Positions 24,720-33,538 of a DNA stretch of 64,000 nt are shown here, in pieces. Source of the stretch: JAWQFO01 sp033436665 (lineage in GTDB: Bacteria > Pseudomonadota > Alphaproteobacteria > Rhodobacterales > Rhodobacteraceae); assembly GCF_033436665.1 (NCBI RefSeq), contig NZ_JAWQFO010000011.1, forward strand, positions 1 through 64,000. The letters run 5' to 3'. Position 1 is the first letter of the stretch. The number at the start of each line of letters is the position of its first letter. Below the pieces are notes generated by a model. The model did not search any database, was not told the origin of the DNA, and saw nothing but the letters and a program-made list of their open reading frames with translations. The position numbers and the translations under genes were made by a program.

Positions 24720-24991
24720 CCTTGGTCTCCGCGATGTTGGCAGATCCGTCGCTTAACACTGTTGACGGCCCTTTGGAGTGCGGGACGAACCGGTCGAACA
24801 ATTGAGTGTCTTGTACCTCGAGATCGTTCGACTGGCGCTGACGCATGTTAGTCCCAGGCACCGAACCGGCTGCGATCTTCCTGAAGGCAGTCGCGAGCAC
24901 TGACCTGTGTAAGGGCGACGTGACCGACCTGCGCCTATCCTCTGGCAAACCAGGATGATCTGCATTTCGGCAACCCTTGAAAGGATTGGCG

Positions 24992-25417
24992 ATGGCCCAA
25001 CCCAATGTACTCAACCCGCACCCGCCCGAGTTCGATCGGTTTCTCCATGCCTCCGTCGGCGAGGACCGGAACGGCTATGCCGTGACTGTGCTCTCCACGC
25101 TTGCGCGGCTTGGCCTCGATCCATGGAAGGAAACCGCTGAACTGGTCACGCTGGGGCGCGACGCCGCGCGGGCGCGATTGGGAGCGCTGCTTGCTCGATC
25201 TCATGACGTTCCCGCGCTCGCCAGCGACCACGGGAGGGTTGCACGAGACTTGAGCCAGCTGCTTCCCGAAGGACCGACGTCAGGTGCCCTGCAGCGCGCT
25301 GGCTCGACGGTGGCCGATGGCCGCCCGGGCACAAGCGGAGCGATCTGGGCAGTAATCGCGATCATCTTTGTACTGGTTCAGGTGTTCATGGTTGGCGAGT
25401 GGGGGTCAGGCGAATGA
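24992..25417 (+). CDS. Conserved hypothetical protein with C-terminal membrane anchor
   Basis: This 141-residue protein has an N-terminal soluble helical domain (FDRFLHASVGEDRNGYAVTVLSTLARLGLDPWKETAEL) and a single C-terminal membrane helix (AIWAVIAIIFVLVQVFMVGEW). The family occurs in Rhodobacterales and Rhizobiales without an assigned role. AAAGGATTGGCG precedes the ATG. Its stop overlaps the next gene's start (ATGA at 25414). Confidence 0.75.
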   Translation: MAQPNVLNPHPPEFDRFLHASVGEDRNGYAVTVLSTLARLGLDPWKETAELVTLGRDAARARLGALLARSHDVPALASDHGRVARDLSQLLPEGPTSGALQRAGSTVADGRPGTSGAIWAVIAIIFVLVQVFMVGEWGSGE

Positions 25418-25829
25418 CCGTATCAACCGCGACCGCGAGGAGACCGGCTCATGCAGCGCACGAGTCCGGTACGCTTTCTCCACACGAACAGGGCATACTT
25501 TGGGACATGGAGGAACACTTCTGGACCAGTGGCGCCGAAAACGCGCGGGCAATGACAGCAAGCAACGCCGTGATGATTTTCCCCTATCCGCCCGGCATCC
25601 TTCAGGGCGACCAGATCTGGACCCATCTTCGGGAAAGGACCGGCTGGCGCACCGTTGTCATGGCCGAACGGCGCGTGACGCGGTGTCGTGTGATATCGCC
25701 ATTCTCACCTATCGCGCCTCGGCGGAAAAACCCAATGTGCCGATGTACACGGCCCTCTGTGCTTCTACCTGTCTCAATGAACAGGACAACTGGCTGAGGA
25801 TTTCCCACCAGCAAACTGCAATGAGTTAA
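25414..25829 (+). pseudogene. NTF2/DUF4440-like protein, frameshifted
   Basis: Reading from 25414 gives a SnoaL/DUF4440-type start (HEQGILWDMEEHFWTSGAENARAM, NAVMIFPYPPGIL) to about RTVVMAERRVTR near 25680. The rest of the family fold appears only in another frame (DIAILTYRASAEKPNVPMYTALCASTCL, ending in a TAA at 25829). One indel near 25680-25695 explains this. It could be genuine decay or a sequencing error. It was translationally coupled to the membrane-anchored gene before it. Confidence 0.8.
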
Positions 25830-25971
25830 GACGCTCGTGGGCAATCGAACCGCCGCAGGCGTCGGGGCTAACCTGCGTCAGTGCGGCGGGGCGCCGACTC
25901 CGCTTAGGTGAGACATGCCGCCAAGTATTAGGTGGTGCGTAATTTCCAAGTACCAGAGAAGCGTGTGGGCG

Positions 25972-25994
25972 TGCCGATCCCAAAAGGGTCGGCA
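25972..25994 (+). promoter_or_regulatory. Hairpin upstream of small Lys-rich gene
   Basis: TGCCGATCCC and GGGTCGGCA flank AAAA with one bulged base. No T-run follows. It lies 48 bases before the gene at 26042 and could be a terminator for the broken gene upstream or a leader structure. Confidence 0.35.
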
Positions 25995-26041
25995 TGTCGG
26001 CGCGCTTCTTATTCTCGGAACGTCCAGAAAGGACAAGTCCA

Positions 26042-26230
26042 ATGGCACCCGAACAGAACAAGACCGCCGAAAAGATGACGTCCGTTAAGGCCGCGTGGGA
26101 CAAGGCGCCCGCTGGTCCGAAGAAGGACGCGGCGCTCAAGCACTGTAAGGCCGCTGAGAAGGCGAACGCGGAGAAGAACGACGCCGAGACCATCAAGGAA
26201 CTCGATGCGGCGACCCACGCCCTCTCGTGA
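26042..26230 (+). CDS. Small Lys/Ala-rich helical protein
   Basis: This 62-residue protein (MAPEQNKTAEKMTSVKAAWD at the start, ending ELDAATHALS) is predicted to be one or two amphipathic helices. AAGGACAAG precedes the ATG at 26042, and the repeated KDAALKHCKAAEKANAEKND is consistent with a real coding sequence. Small proteins of this sort are frequent in Rhodobacterales. Function is unknown. Confidence 0.65.
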   Translation: MAPEQNKTAEKMTSVKAAWDKAPAGPKKDAALKHCKAAEKANAEKNDAETIKELDAATHALS

Positions 26231-26257
26231 ACGCAATCCTCTGACGTGATCACCGGG

Positions 26258-26284
26258 GCCGCCTGCCGAGAAAGAGAGGGCGGC
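26258..26284 (+). terminator. Possible stem-loop after the small Lys-rich gene
   Basis: GCCGCC (26258-26263) pairs with GGCGGC (26279-26284) across 15 bases, 28 bases after the stop of the plus-strand gene and just before the end of the convergent Crp/Fnr gene. No clear T-run is present, so it is weak. Confidence 0.3.
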
Positions 26285-26288
26285 TCTC

Positions 26289-27023
26289 TCACTTCAGGAG
26301 CGGCCCGGTCTGGTCCAGATATGTTGGATCGAATTCGGCGAGGTCCACCAGCCCACCATAGTCGTGAAACGTGACATGGCCGTCCCGGAAGGTCACCAGT
26401 CCGCTCTCGCGAAGCTGCCGCAGGACGCGGTTTACATGTACCGCGCTCAAACCCAGCGTATCGGCGAGGTGGTATTGCGTCAGCGGGCAATCGAATCCTT
26501 CCCTGCTGCCAATGCCGACCAGCTCCAGCCGCGATCCCAACTCCAGCAGGAAATGCGCCATGCGGGCATCCGCATCACGCCGACCGATCCCGACGAGATG
26601 CTCAACTACCATCGCTTCGTCCCTTGACGCTGCCCAGAGAATGGCGGTCGCAAGGCGCGGCGTCCGCGCGAAGGCATCGAGGAGGTCGCTCGCCAGCACT
26701 TCGGCGGCCTCGATGTCGACGATGGGCTCGAAGCTGTGGTCCGAGGTGCGCAACAGGACGCTCCGCAACCCCAGAAAATCACCGGGCACCTGGAAATCCA
26801 CGATCTGTCGGGTCCCGTCGGCCTGAAGCTTGTAGGAGCAGACCCAACCCGCCGACAAAATATATGCGGCCTCAGCCGACTGACCCTGATGCACCATATT
26901 GCGCCCGGCAGCGAACGAGCGCCGACGCTGGTGCAGCTTTTCAAGGACGGCCAGCTCGACCTCCGACAGGGCGACGAAGGTCGAGAGCTTACGGGTCAGC
27001 GGGCTGTGTTCAACTGATGTCAT
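26289..27023 (-). CDS. Crp/Fnr-family transcriptional regulator
   Basis: This 244-residue regulator has a cyclic-nucleotide-binding-like N-terminal domain (about 15-130, IVDFQVPGDFLGLRSVLL) and a C-terminal winged helix (LTQYHLADTLGLSAVHVNRVLRQLRESGLV). No Cys cluster for an iron-sulfur centre is present, so it is not an FNR-type oxygen sensor. AGGAGACCTC lies before the ATG. It is divergent from the small gene at 27173. Targets are unknown. Confidence 0.92.
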   Translation of the reverse strand: MTSVEHSPLTRKLSTFVALSEVELAVLEKLHQRRRSFAAGRNMVHQGQSAEAAYILSAGWVCSYKLQADGTRQIVDFQVPGDFLGLRSVLLRTSDHSFEPIVDIEAAEVLASDLLDAFARTPRLATAILWAASRDEAMVVEHLVGIGRRDADARMAHFLLELGSRLELVGIGSREGFDCPLTQYHLADTLGLSAVHVNRVLRQLRESGLVTFRDGHVTFHDYGGLVDLAEFDPTYLDQTGPLLK

Positions 27024-27172
27024 GAGGTCTCCTGACGTGTCGTGACCAAAGAGCGCAAATAGGCCCTGACACTGCTCTGGATCAGTTCAGCATAGAGCAC
27101 TTCCTGCGAGAAGTACGTATGCATTCGAGCCCCGCCTACCATCGGTTTACAATGCCAAGAAAGGAAACCGGG

Positions 27173-27409
27173 ATGACAATCGACAGCGAACATGCAGGCC
27201 AAGCCGCCCTATCGATCTGCGAGGCGCTCCTGCTCGCAATGAACGACAGTGGATTGCTGCCGGAGCACGAGATCGTCGGCCTTCTTCGCGACGCCGCGGC
27301 GTCCCATCAGAACGCGGCCGGCACGGAACTCGAAATAGCACAGCACCGTTCGGTCGCAGATTTGATCAACGCAGTAATCGCCGGTGGCAAATCTGTTCGA
27401 CGCTTGTGA
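27173..27409 (+). CDS. Small conserved hypothetical protein
   Basis: This 78-residue helical protein (MTIDSEHAGQAALSICEALL, ending NAVIAGGKSVRRL) belongs to an unnamed family seen next to Crp/Fnr regulators in alphaproteobacteria, as recalled. AAGGAAACCGGG precedes the ATG, and upstream in-frame ATGs lack such a site. It is possibly regulated by the divergent Crp/Fnr gene. Confidence 0.7.
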   Translation: MTIDSEHAGQAALSICEALLLAMNDSGLLPEHEIVGLLRDAAASHQNAAGTELEIAQHRSVADLINAVIAGGKSVRRL

Positions 27410-28033
27410 TGCAATGCCGCTGTGATCTTAATCCGCAAGCATGGAGAAGAACCCGATCAGCGTATTGCTGCCTTCAACGCATCGAAGCCGGGTAAAAGGA
27501 AGAAAAAATCTGGTCTCTGACATGTAAACTGATCGAACTCACTCATTTGCTGTTTCAGGTTTGCAAACAGCGCGACACGGCGCGATATCGAGTAATCCAG
27601 TATGAACGTAGGCCGCAGACGACATCACACGATTCATAAACGACGCGACAACCTGCACGTTCCATCTCGGACAACGGCAATTTTCCGTTCTCCGGTGACC
27701 GCTCGCACAGGCTGTCAAATTGTTGGCGTATGAAGCAGCAATGGGGCAACTTGGCCTCGGACCCGAACATCCCGCGAGCGGGCTTGGAACCGTGATGTAT
27801 GGTGCAACATGTATAACCGCCCCTTGCGCAAGGGGTAGTTTCAGAGCTGTGGCATGCGGGCCTTTATCTTGACGTCGAGTTGGGCGCACGACTTGCAACG
27901 CCCGTCCATAGAGCGCCCACCAAACGGAATGTGGCCTCAAGCCATGGCGCGCTTGCCTTGACGGTGATGAGCGGCGCCGAGTGCCTGTGAGAGTGCCTAT
28001 CCGGGAAGCCGGGCGATTTTTCGATATGGAACG
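27410..28033. other. Intergenic stretch without a recognised gene
   Basis: No reading frame here has convincing protein-like composition. A 133-codon minus-strand frame at 27539-27940 is Cys- and Pro-rich with no family resemblance. Base composition is less GC-biased than in neighbouring genes, consistent with decayed or non-coding DNA. Confidence 0.5.
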
Positions 28034-28978
28034 CTACAAGCGCGCCAGAAGTTCATCTTTCTTCGCTTCGTACTCTTCCTTGGAGAGGATGCCCTTCTCA
28101 AACAGGCCGGCGAGCCGTTCAATCCGGCTGCATATCTGGTCATCGCTCAGGGCATGAGAGGCCACGACACCAGGCGCCGGTTGTGTTTCCGGTTCAGCAC
28201 CCTGTGCAGTGGCCGGAGTGGCAAGAGGCGCCTCCGTTGAAGTCGGGGTCGCGCTGTCTCGCGACGTGGGCGATGTGCCATCGACGATGGACAGCTCCGA
28301 AATCGGGACAAGGCCGCGCTGGCTGGTGAAGCTGAGGCTCTGGCCCGCGCCCTGCGCCTGTCCGAAACCGGCGATCTGGTGGTCGCCGGTGTCGTAGACC
28401 GTGGTCTGTCCTCCGACCTTGAGCGCCAGCCTTCGCTTTTCGGGGAAGTAGGCGTAACGCAGGTCATTTTGCGTTCCGACGGAAGACGGCTGACCAAGAT
28501 CGGCGGGTCAGTCGCTGCTCTCCTGCACGAACAGGCTGTCCCCGGATACGTCGCGAGTCCCGCCTTGAGATTGCGATTGCGAGGAGACCGGTACGGCAAA
28601 AAGTCTGTGCTGTTGCACGATCCCCGAAAGCTCCGTGCAAAGGGTGTCGACTCGGGCCTTCTGGCCGTTGTTGAACATGTCACCGACCATGGTCATCCCG
28701 CCCAGTGACCATTGCCCAATGGCGACAAGCTCAGGCTGGTTGAACTGCGCTTGAGTGCCATGCCCTGCGGACACTGCCATGAGCATATGCATGGCGGCAT
28801 CGCCGCTGATCACATGGCGAGCCGCGATATCGGCGACGATCGCCTCGCCTTCTTCAGTCAGTTGGGCCAGGTGGCCACGTTCGGGTTGCTTCAGCCGTGA
28901 CGGTAGCACCGATGGGCCGCGGCAGGTACCTGGGATCGCGCGGGAGCTGAGCTTGTGCCAACTCAGCTGCCGTTTCAA
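28034..28978 (-). pseudogene. SHOCT-domain protein interrupted by an in-frame TGA
   Basis: One continuous frame contains the conserved N-terminal region (LTEEGEAIVADIAARH, GQWSLGGMTMVGDMFNNG), a beta-rich middle (LRYAYFPEKRRLALKVGGQT) and the C-terminal SHOCT motif (RIERLAGLFEKGILSKEEYE, ending ELLARL at 28034). The only interruption is TGA at 28508-28510, after VQESSD and before PADLGQPSS. Family members as I recall them have Trp there, so TGG to TGA is the likely change. The true start is unclear; similarity begins near LTEEGEA, at about codon 40 of the open frame. Confidence 0.75.
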
Positions 28979-29104
28979 GCTATCACGCTGAAGCCGGTAT
29001 TAGTTCGAGGCAGCCACCTGAACGGAGCATCAGTTGCGCCGCGTTCGACAGGCGCTGTCATGCCGCCATGGGCACGCGTCCGATGGGTCGGGGTCCTCAG
29101 CGTT

Positions 29105-29353
29105 TCAGTGCAGCCGGGCTCGCACGAAATAGGCCAGCACATTCGCTTCTCCGAGCAAGCGAAGCGCCTCAAGTCGGTGGAGACCTTCGATCAGAACGTA
29201 GCCTTTTCCGTCCGGGCGGAGTTGAACCGGGGTGGTCTGCCCGTCTGCCAGAATATTTTCGGCGAGTTTCAGGACCTTGTTCTCGCACAGTGTCTTTTTT
29301 CGCTTGAGCGGAACCCGGACGTCGTCGATCGCAATGGTGTGCGTTTGCAACAT
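29105..29353 (-). CDS. Small ParB N-terminal-domain protein
   Basis: This 82-residue protein consists of little more than a ParB/sulfiredoxin-like domain: IDDVRVPLKRKKTLCENKVL then LRPDGKGYVLIEGLHRLEAL, where GLHRLEA replaces the usual GxxRxxA motif of ParB CTPases. It has no helix-turn-helix, so it is not a partition protein. The start at 29353 (MLQTHTIAID) fits the domain boundary. Upstream is the desaturase gene on the same strand. Confidence 0.75.
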   Translation of the reverse strand: MLQTHTIAIDDVRVPLKRKKTLCENKVLKLAENILADGQTTPVQLRPDGKGYVLIEGLHRLEALRLLGEANVLAYFVRARLH

Positions 29354-29454
29354 GACGCGAGCTTGGAGTAGATGGGTGTGAGACGCCAGTCCCTTTCGTA
29401 GCGGGGAAGACCCACCCGGGAAGCCGGATAGGCCTTTGGCGCGTGTATCAGCCC

Positions 29455-30489
29455 CTAAGAGCCTAACCAAGCCGGCAACTTACGGGCCTCCCGGAAGGTC
29501 ACAAGGCGGCGTCCGGCCTCGTCCCAGAGTGCGAGCTTCGCGCAACCGAGACTTTCGCGGATCGTGATGCGTCCGACATCGTTGAGCTCGCCATGGTCCC
29601 GAAGCACGTCGGGCAGCCGGTAGAAGGGGATGCGGCTCGCGAGGTGGTGGATATGGTGCGCCCCGATGTTCGCCGTGATCCAGGTCAGGACTGGCGGCAG
29701 CACGTAGTAGGACGACCCGTGAAACGCGGCGCCCTGCACCGTCCAGTCAGGGTCCTGGTCCCAAGAGGTCTCCTCGAACTGATGCTGGACGTAGAATAGC
29801 CAGGTGCCGGCGATAGCCGCGAGCACTATCATCGGCAGGTAGACGAAGACCAGTACCGGAACGCCGCCCAGAATGTAGAGCAACCCGAGCAGAGCGACGA
29901 TCGCCGCATCGGTGCCGAGTGCGCTTTTCCACTCGCCCCTTCGCGCGTTCAGGGGGTTGGGCGGCACACGGTTCCAGATAAGGAAATTGAATGCCGCAAT
30001 GACCCCGAAGAGGATGACCGGGTTCCGCAGCAGCCGGTATCCGATCCGCGCAACCAACGGCTTGTCGCGATACTCCGCGATCGTCAGTGTCGGGATGTCC
30101 CCGGTGCCGCGATGGTCGAGGTTGCCGGTCGTCGCGTGATGAAGCGCATGGTTCTGTTTCCACACGCCGTACGGCGTGAGCGTCAGCACACCTATGATCC
30201 GCCCGCACCAACCGTTCCAGAAGCGGGACGTGAAGAAGGCGCCGTGGCCGCAGTCATGCTGAATCACGAAGAGACGTATGACAAAGGCCGCGTTGATCAG
30301 CGATAGGACGACAGACAGCCATGGGCTGATCGCAAGGGACCACCATGACAGGGCGAAGATGAATGCAAAGGGGAGTGCCGTGACCACCAGTTCGAAACGA
30401 CTGCGCGACGGGATCGGGGTGCGATAGGCCGCGAGGCGTCGAGTCCACGACTGGGCCTTATCGGGCACAGCGGCCGGACCGGAGTCCAT
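29455..30489 (-). CDS. Membrane fatty acid desaturase
   Basis: This 344-residue protein has the three His clusters of membrane desaturases, HDCGH (about residue 79), HALHH (about 115) and HHIHH (about 279), and four predicted membrane helices. It should introduce a double bond into acyl lipids using a di-iron centre. Start 30489 (MDSGPAAV) was chosen because the longer upstream extension is low complexity. Pairing with a cold-shock gene 70 bases upstream on the same strand suggests a cold or membrane-fluidity response. Confidence 0.92.
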   Translation of the reverse strand: MDSGPAAVPDKAQSWTRRLAAYRTPIPSRSRFELVVTALPFAFIFALSWWSLAISPWLSVVLSLINAAFVIRLFVIQHDCGHGAFFTSRFWNGWCGRIIGVLTLTPYGVWKQNHALHHATTGNLDHRGTGDIPTLTIAEYRDKPLVARIGYRLLRNPVILFGVIAAFNFLIWNRVPPNPLNARRGEWKSALGTDAAIVALLGLLYILGGVPVLVFVYLPMIVLAAIAGTWLFYVQHQFEETSWDQDPDWTVQGAAFHGSSYYVLPPVLTWITANIGAHHIHHLASRIPFYRLPDVLRDHGELNDVGRITIRESLGCAKLALWDEAGRRLVTFREARKLPAWLGS

Positions 30490-30559
30490 TGCCCGAAAGC
30501 CTGACTGTCGTGGAGGTTGGTGGGCCGGGCGCCCGTCAGGGCACCCGGTGAAGCTCGGC

Positions 30560-30766
30560 TCAGGCGAGCGCGAGATTGGTCGCGCTCTCTCTGTTGTCGC
30601 GGCCTGCTTCGATATCGAAGGTGACCTTCTGGGCATCGGCGAGGCCGGTCAGACCTGCGCGCTCGACGGCAGAGATGTGGACGAAGACGTCACGTCCTCC
30701 GTTTTCGGACTCGATGAAGCCGAAACCTTTGGACGCGTTGAACCATTTCACGGTGCCATTGGCCAT
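30560..30766 (-). CDS. CspA-family cold-shock protein
   Basis: This 68-residue cold-shock domain protein starts MANGTVKWFNASKGFGFI and has RNP1 as KGFGFI and RNP2 as VFVHIS. It binds single-stranded RNA and DNA and acts as an RNA chaperone. It is the upstream neighbour of the desaturase gene on the same strand. GGAGATCAC is a plausible ribosome site before the ATG. Confidence 0.95.
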   Translation of the reverse strand: MANGTVKWFNASKGFGFIESENGGRDVFVHISAVERAGLTGLADAQKVTFDIEAGRDNRESATNLALA

Positions 30767-31350
30767 ATCCGTGATCTCCTGTTCTGGGCGCTGCCCGCAG
30801 GATGCGGCAGCCCGGCAATGTCAGACTGATTGATCGACTGAAGCCGGGTGAACGGAGGCAGAGGGTCGCAGAAAAACGTTAGCCCGACTCATGTGGGGAT
30901 TTCCGGGACGGAAAGCAAGCAGAAGCTTTCAGTAAGTCGCGCTCCCTCGCGAAAAGCCGAGCCGAGAGAGGACATAGTCTGGCGCGGTCCCAGATAGAAA
31001 ATCGGAACCTTTGTAGACCGTTCCGTGCCAAGCTGAACCATGATTGCAGTCGTACCCAAGCTCAACGACTTTCAACGGACCCTTCGGGTGATCTTGGGCA
31101 CGGCGGAAGACCCGGGAGAAACCAAATGCGTCACAAGGGCGGCAGACCTGCACGAGGAAGTCGACGGCCATCCCGGTTCCGCAACCAAAATCTGGAATCA
31201 TCCACGGCGCGATCATCGCGGAGGTGGCCGGGTTATATTGGCGGGATGTCCGCTTCCGCAGTAGGTTCGGGCTGCGTTCGCGCCTGCGGCGAACTTCCGG
31301 AAGCCGCCCTCCCTGCAGAAAGATAGCTGTTCGGCGGCAGCTCTGCAGTC
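30767..31350. other. Intergenic stretch without a recognised gene
   Basis: This gap between the cold-shock gene and the AbiE promoter includes the presumed cold-shock mRNA leader on the minus strand. I found no coding frame with family resemblance; the longest minus-strand frame (30929-31363) is not protein-like. Confidence 0.5.
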
Positions 31351-31379
31351 TTGGCAGTCGCAACCATGATATGTTAGAA
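31351..31379 (+). promoter_or_regulatory. Putative promoter of the abiE operon
   Basis: TTGGCA (31351-31356) and TTAGAA (31374-31379) are separated by 17 bases, upstream of the AbiEi start at 31421. The inverted repeat begins directly after the -10 element. Confidence 0.45.
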
Positions 31380-31412
31380 AACCTCGGACTAAACGCGAAG
31401 TTGTCCGAGGTT
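31380..31412 (+). promoter_or_regulatory. Putative AbiEi autoregulatory operator (inverted repeat)
   Basis: AACCTCGGAC (31380-31389) and GTCCGAGGTT (31403-31412) are perfect 10-base arms around 13 bases, ending eight bases before the antitoxin start. AbiEi antitoxins are known to repress their own operon by binding inverted repeats in the promoter, and the position here fits. Confidence 0.65.
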
Positions 31413-31420
31413 ACCCATCA

Positions 31421-32038
31421 GTGCCACGCGATCCGACACAGAGACAGCGCCTCCTTGAGTATCTGGAGTCCCATGCGCCAGCGCGCGCACGGGAACTCGA
31501 GGGTGTGGGCGTCTCAGCGGCAGCGATCTCTCGCGCAGTGCGGTCCGGAGACATCCTCCGGCTTGGTCGAGGGCTCTATAGCCTGCGCGACAGCGCACCC
31601 GACACGCACGAGACCCTGATCGAAGTCGCCAAGCGCGCGCCGAAGGCCGTCATCTGCCTCACATCGGCACTGGCGTTCCATGGCCTGACCGATCAACTTC
31701 CGCGTCGTGTCTGGATCGCCATCGGCGCCAAGGATTGGGAACCGAAAATCACGTATCCGAAGGTCCGAAGTGTCCGGTTCCGCGAACCCTATTTCTCCGG
31801 CGGTGTCGAGGAACACCAGATGGGCGGGGCGACGATCAGGATGTACAAGATACCGAAGACCCTCGCCGACGCATTCCGGAACCAGCGCCTGGTCGATCGA
31901 TCGGTCGCCATCGAGGCGCTCAAAGCCGCGATCGAGCAGCGCAAGACGACGCCGTCTGCGATTGCCGTGGCTGCGCGGACCTACGGCGCCTGGAACCAGA
32001 TGCGGCCCTACCTTGAGGCCGTGACGTCGAATGGCTGA
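31421..32038 (+). CDS. Type IV toxin-antitoxin system antitoxin, AbiEi family
   Basis: This 205-residue protein has an N-terminal winged helix (LLEYLESHAPARARELEGVGVSAAAISRAVRSGDI) and the AbiEi C-terminal domain (CLTSALAFHGLTDQLPRRVWIAI). It serves as transcriptional repressor and antitoxin. It starts with GTG. It overlaps the toxin gene by eight bases, the normal arrangement for AbiE pairs. It appears intact although its partner is interrupted. Confidence 0.88.
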   Translation: MPRDPTQRQRLLEYLESHAPARARELEGVGVSAAAISRAVRSGDILRLGRGLYSLRDSAPDTHETLIEVAKRAPKAVICLTSALAFHGLTDQLPRRVWIAIGAKDWEPKITYPKVRSVRFREPYFSGGVEEHQMGGATIRMYKIPKTLADAFRNQRLVDRSVAIEALKAAIEQRKTTPSAIAVAARTYGAWNQMRPYLEAVTSNG

Positions 32039-32903
32039 CAAGCTCAAGAACATCGCCGCGTCGGTGCGTCAGAGACTGCTGAACCTCGCACGAGCGGAGG
32101 AGCAGGCCTTCGACGTGGTGTTGGTCGCATTCGGACTGGAGCGCCTGATCTACCGCCTATCGGTGTCTGCACACCGCGATCGCTTCGTCCTGAAGGGCGG
32201 GATGCTCGTGACTCTCTGAACGAATGACAGAGGCCGGTTTACCCGAGACATCGATTTCCTGTCGTTCGGCGCCAAGGACGAGGCGACCCTGAAGAAGACC
32301 ATCGCGGAGATCCTCGAAATCGACGCCGGTGACGGACTGGTTTTTGATGGTGGCAGTCTCACGGCGGCCCCTATCCGAGAAGATCAGGTCTACGGCGGCA
32401 TGCGCCTCAAGACGGTCGCGTATCTCGAGAAAACGCGGATCCCGATCACGATCGATGTCGGATTCGGAGACGCGCTTGGAAACCCCGACTACACGCTCGA
32501 CTACGGCTCCCTGCTGGACTTTCCCTCAGCATCGGTGCGCGCCTACTCCCCCGAGACCGTCATCGCGGAGAAGTTCCAGGCGGTCGTCGCGCTCGGTGTC
32601 ATCAATGGTCGGATGAAGGATTACTACGACCTCTGGGCACTGCCAAAGGCCGTCGATCTCGATTCCGACGACTTGCAGGTTAGCATTGAGAAGACCTTTG
32701 AGCGGCGCCAAACGGAGGTGCCGCACGAGCGACCGCCGGGCCTGTCCCAGGCGTTCGCCACCGACGCGACGAAGGCCGCACAGTGGCGCGCCTATTCCGA
32801 GGCGACCGAGATCGAAGGTATGAGCCTAGCGGAAGTCGTGGATGACATCTGGACCACGCTTGAACCGATTTGCGCGCGCGCCAGTGCTGCGAACAAGAAA
32901 TAG
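32031..32903 (+). pseudogene. AbiEii/AbiGii-type nucleotidyltransferase toxin with an in-frame TGA
   Basis: A single frame runs from MADKLKNIAASVRQRLLNLA through FVLKGGMLVTL, hits TGA at 32217-32219, and continues without further stops as TNDRGRFTRDIDFLSFG to ASAANKK at 32903. The stop sits between the GG-containing helix and the Asp pair DID that form the nucleotidyltransferase active site. In intact relatives Trp is expected there, so TGG to TGA is likely. The truncated 62-residue product would be inactive unless read through. Confidence 0.85.
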
Positions 32904-32932
32904 TGACGTCAGCTTGTGGTCCGGCGACGTGC

Positions 32933-33535
32933 TCATGCCCCAGTCGCGGACAGCACGCCAGCATCTTCGAGTTGCTCACGATCCGGCAGGTCCTGCAGTG
33001 ACTCCAGATCAAATGCCACGAGGAACTGTTCCGTCGTCACATAGGTATAGGGCGCCCCGCGTTGCGGCGACCTGGGCCCGGTCCCGATAAGCCCGCGCGC
33101 GTGCAGGCGGCCGATCAGGTCCCGGCTGACTTCCTTGCCGAAGATGTCCTTCAGCCCGTCTCGTGTAATCGGCTGGTGATAGGCGATGGCTGCCAGGACG
33201 GCGACATCGTACTCGCGCAAATCGAGATCCTGATCGCGCACATCGGCGGCCATCCGGATTGCCGCCGCATAGGTTGGTCGCGTCCTCAGCATCCAGCCGC
33301 CCGCCACCTGGGAGACTTCGAACGCCCGGCCTTCGAGATCGGCGATCAGGTCTTCAATGAGGAGATCGACCGAGGCCCCCTGCCCCACCACGCGGGCCAG
33401 GTCTTCGCGTGGCACCGCCGAGGCGCTGGCGAAAAGCACGGCTTCGATCCGGCGCATCCATTCTTGCCAGCGCAGATCGGGCGGCAGGTCTTCCAGCTCG
33501 CGGTCCAGATCGGTGTCGGCATTGTCCCTGGCCAT
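32933..33535 (-). CDS. scpB: ScpB-like condensin regulatory subunit, plasmid-borne
   Basis: This 200-residue protein of the SMC-ScpA-ScpB kleisin-associated family has two winged-helix domains (RRIEAVLFASASAVPREDLARVV, and YDVAVLAAIAYHQPITRDGL near 115). ScpB normally works with ScpA and SMC in chromosome condensation. No smc or scpA gene is in the window, so it may act with the chromosomal complex or alone. It lies three bases downstream of the DUF1403 gene and close to the replication genes, suggesting a role in plasmid maintenance. Confidence 0.88.
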   Translation of the reverse strand: MARDNADTDLDRELEDLPPDLRWQEWMRRIEAVLFASASAVPREDLARVVGQGASVDLLIEDLIADLEGRAFEVSQVAGGWMLRTRPTYAAAIRMAADVRDQDLDLREYDVAVLAAIAYHQPITRDGLKDIFGKEVSRDLIGRLHARGLIGTGPRSPQRGAPYTYVTTEQFLVAFDLESLQDLPDREQLEDAGVLSATGA

Positions 33536-33538
33536 CGC

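Noticed and set aside
27539..27940. 133-codon minus-strand frame in the gap after 27409
   Set aside because: There is no ribosome site and no family resemblance, and the composition is odd. Treated as non-coding.
29105..29353. A second partition (ParB) protein
   Set aside because: It has only a short ParB-like domain, no helix-turn-helix and no ParA partner. The real partition pair is repA-repB.
28508..32219. Reassignment of TGA to Trp in this organism, suggested by two in-frame TGA codons
   Set aside because: Many genes in the window end in TGA, often in ATGA overlaps that define the next start, and TGG is used normally for Trp. Two local nonsense changes are the simpler reading.
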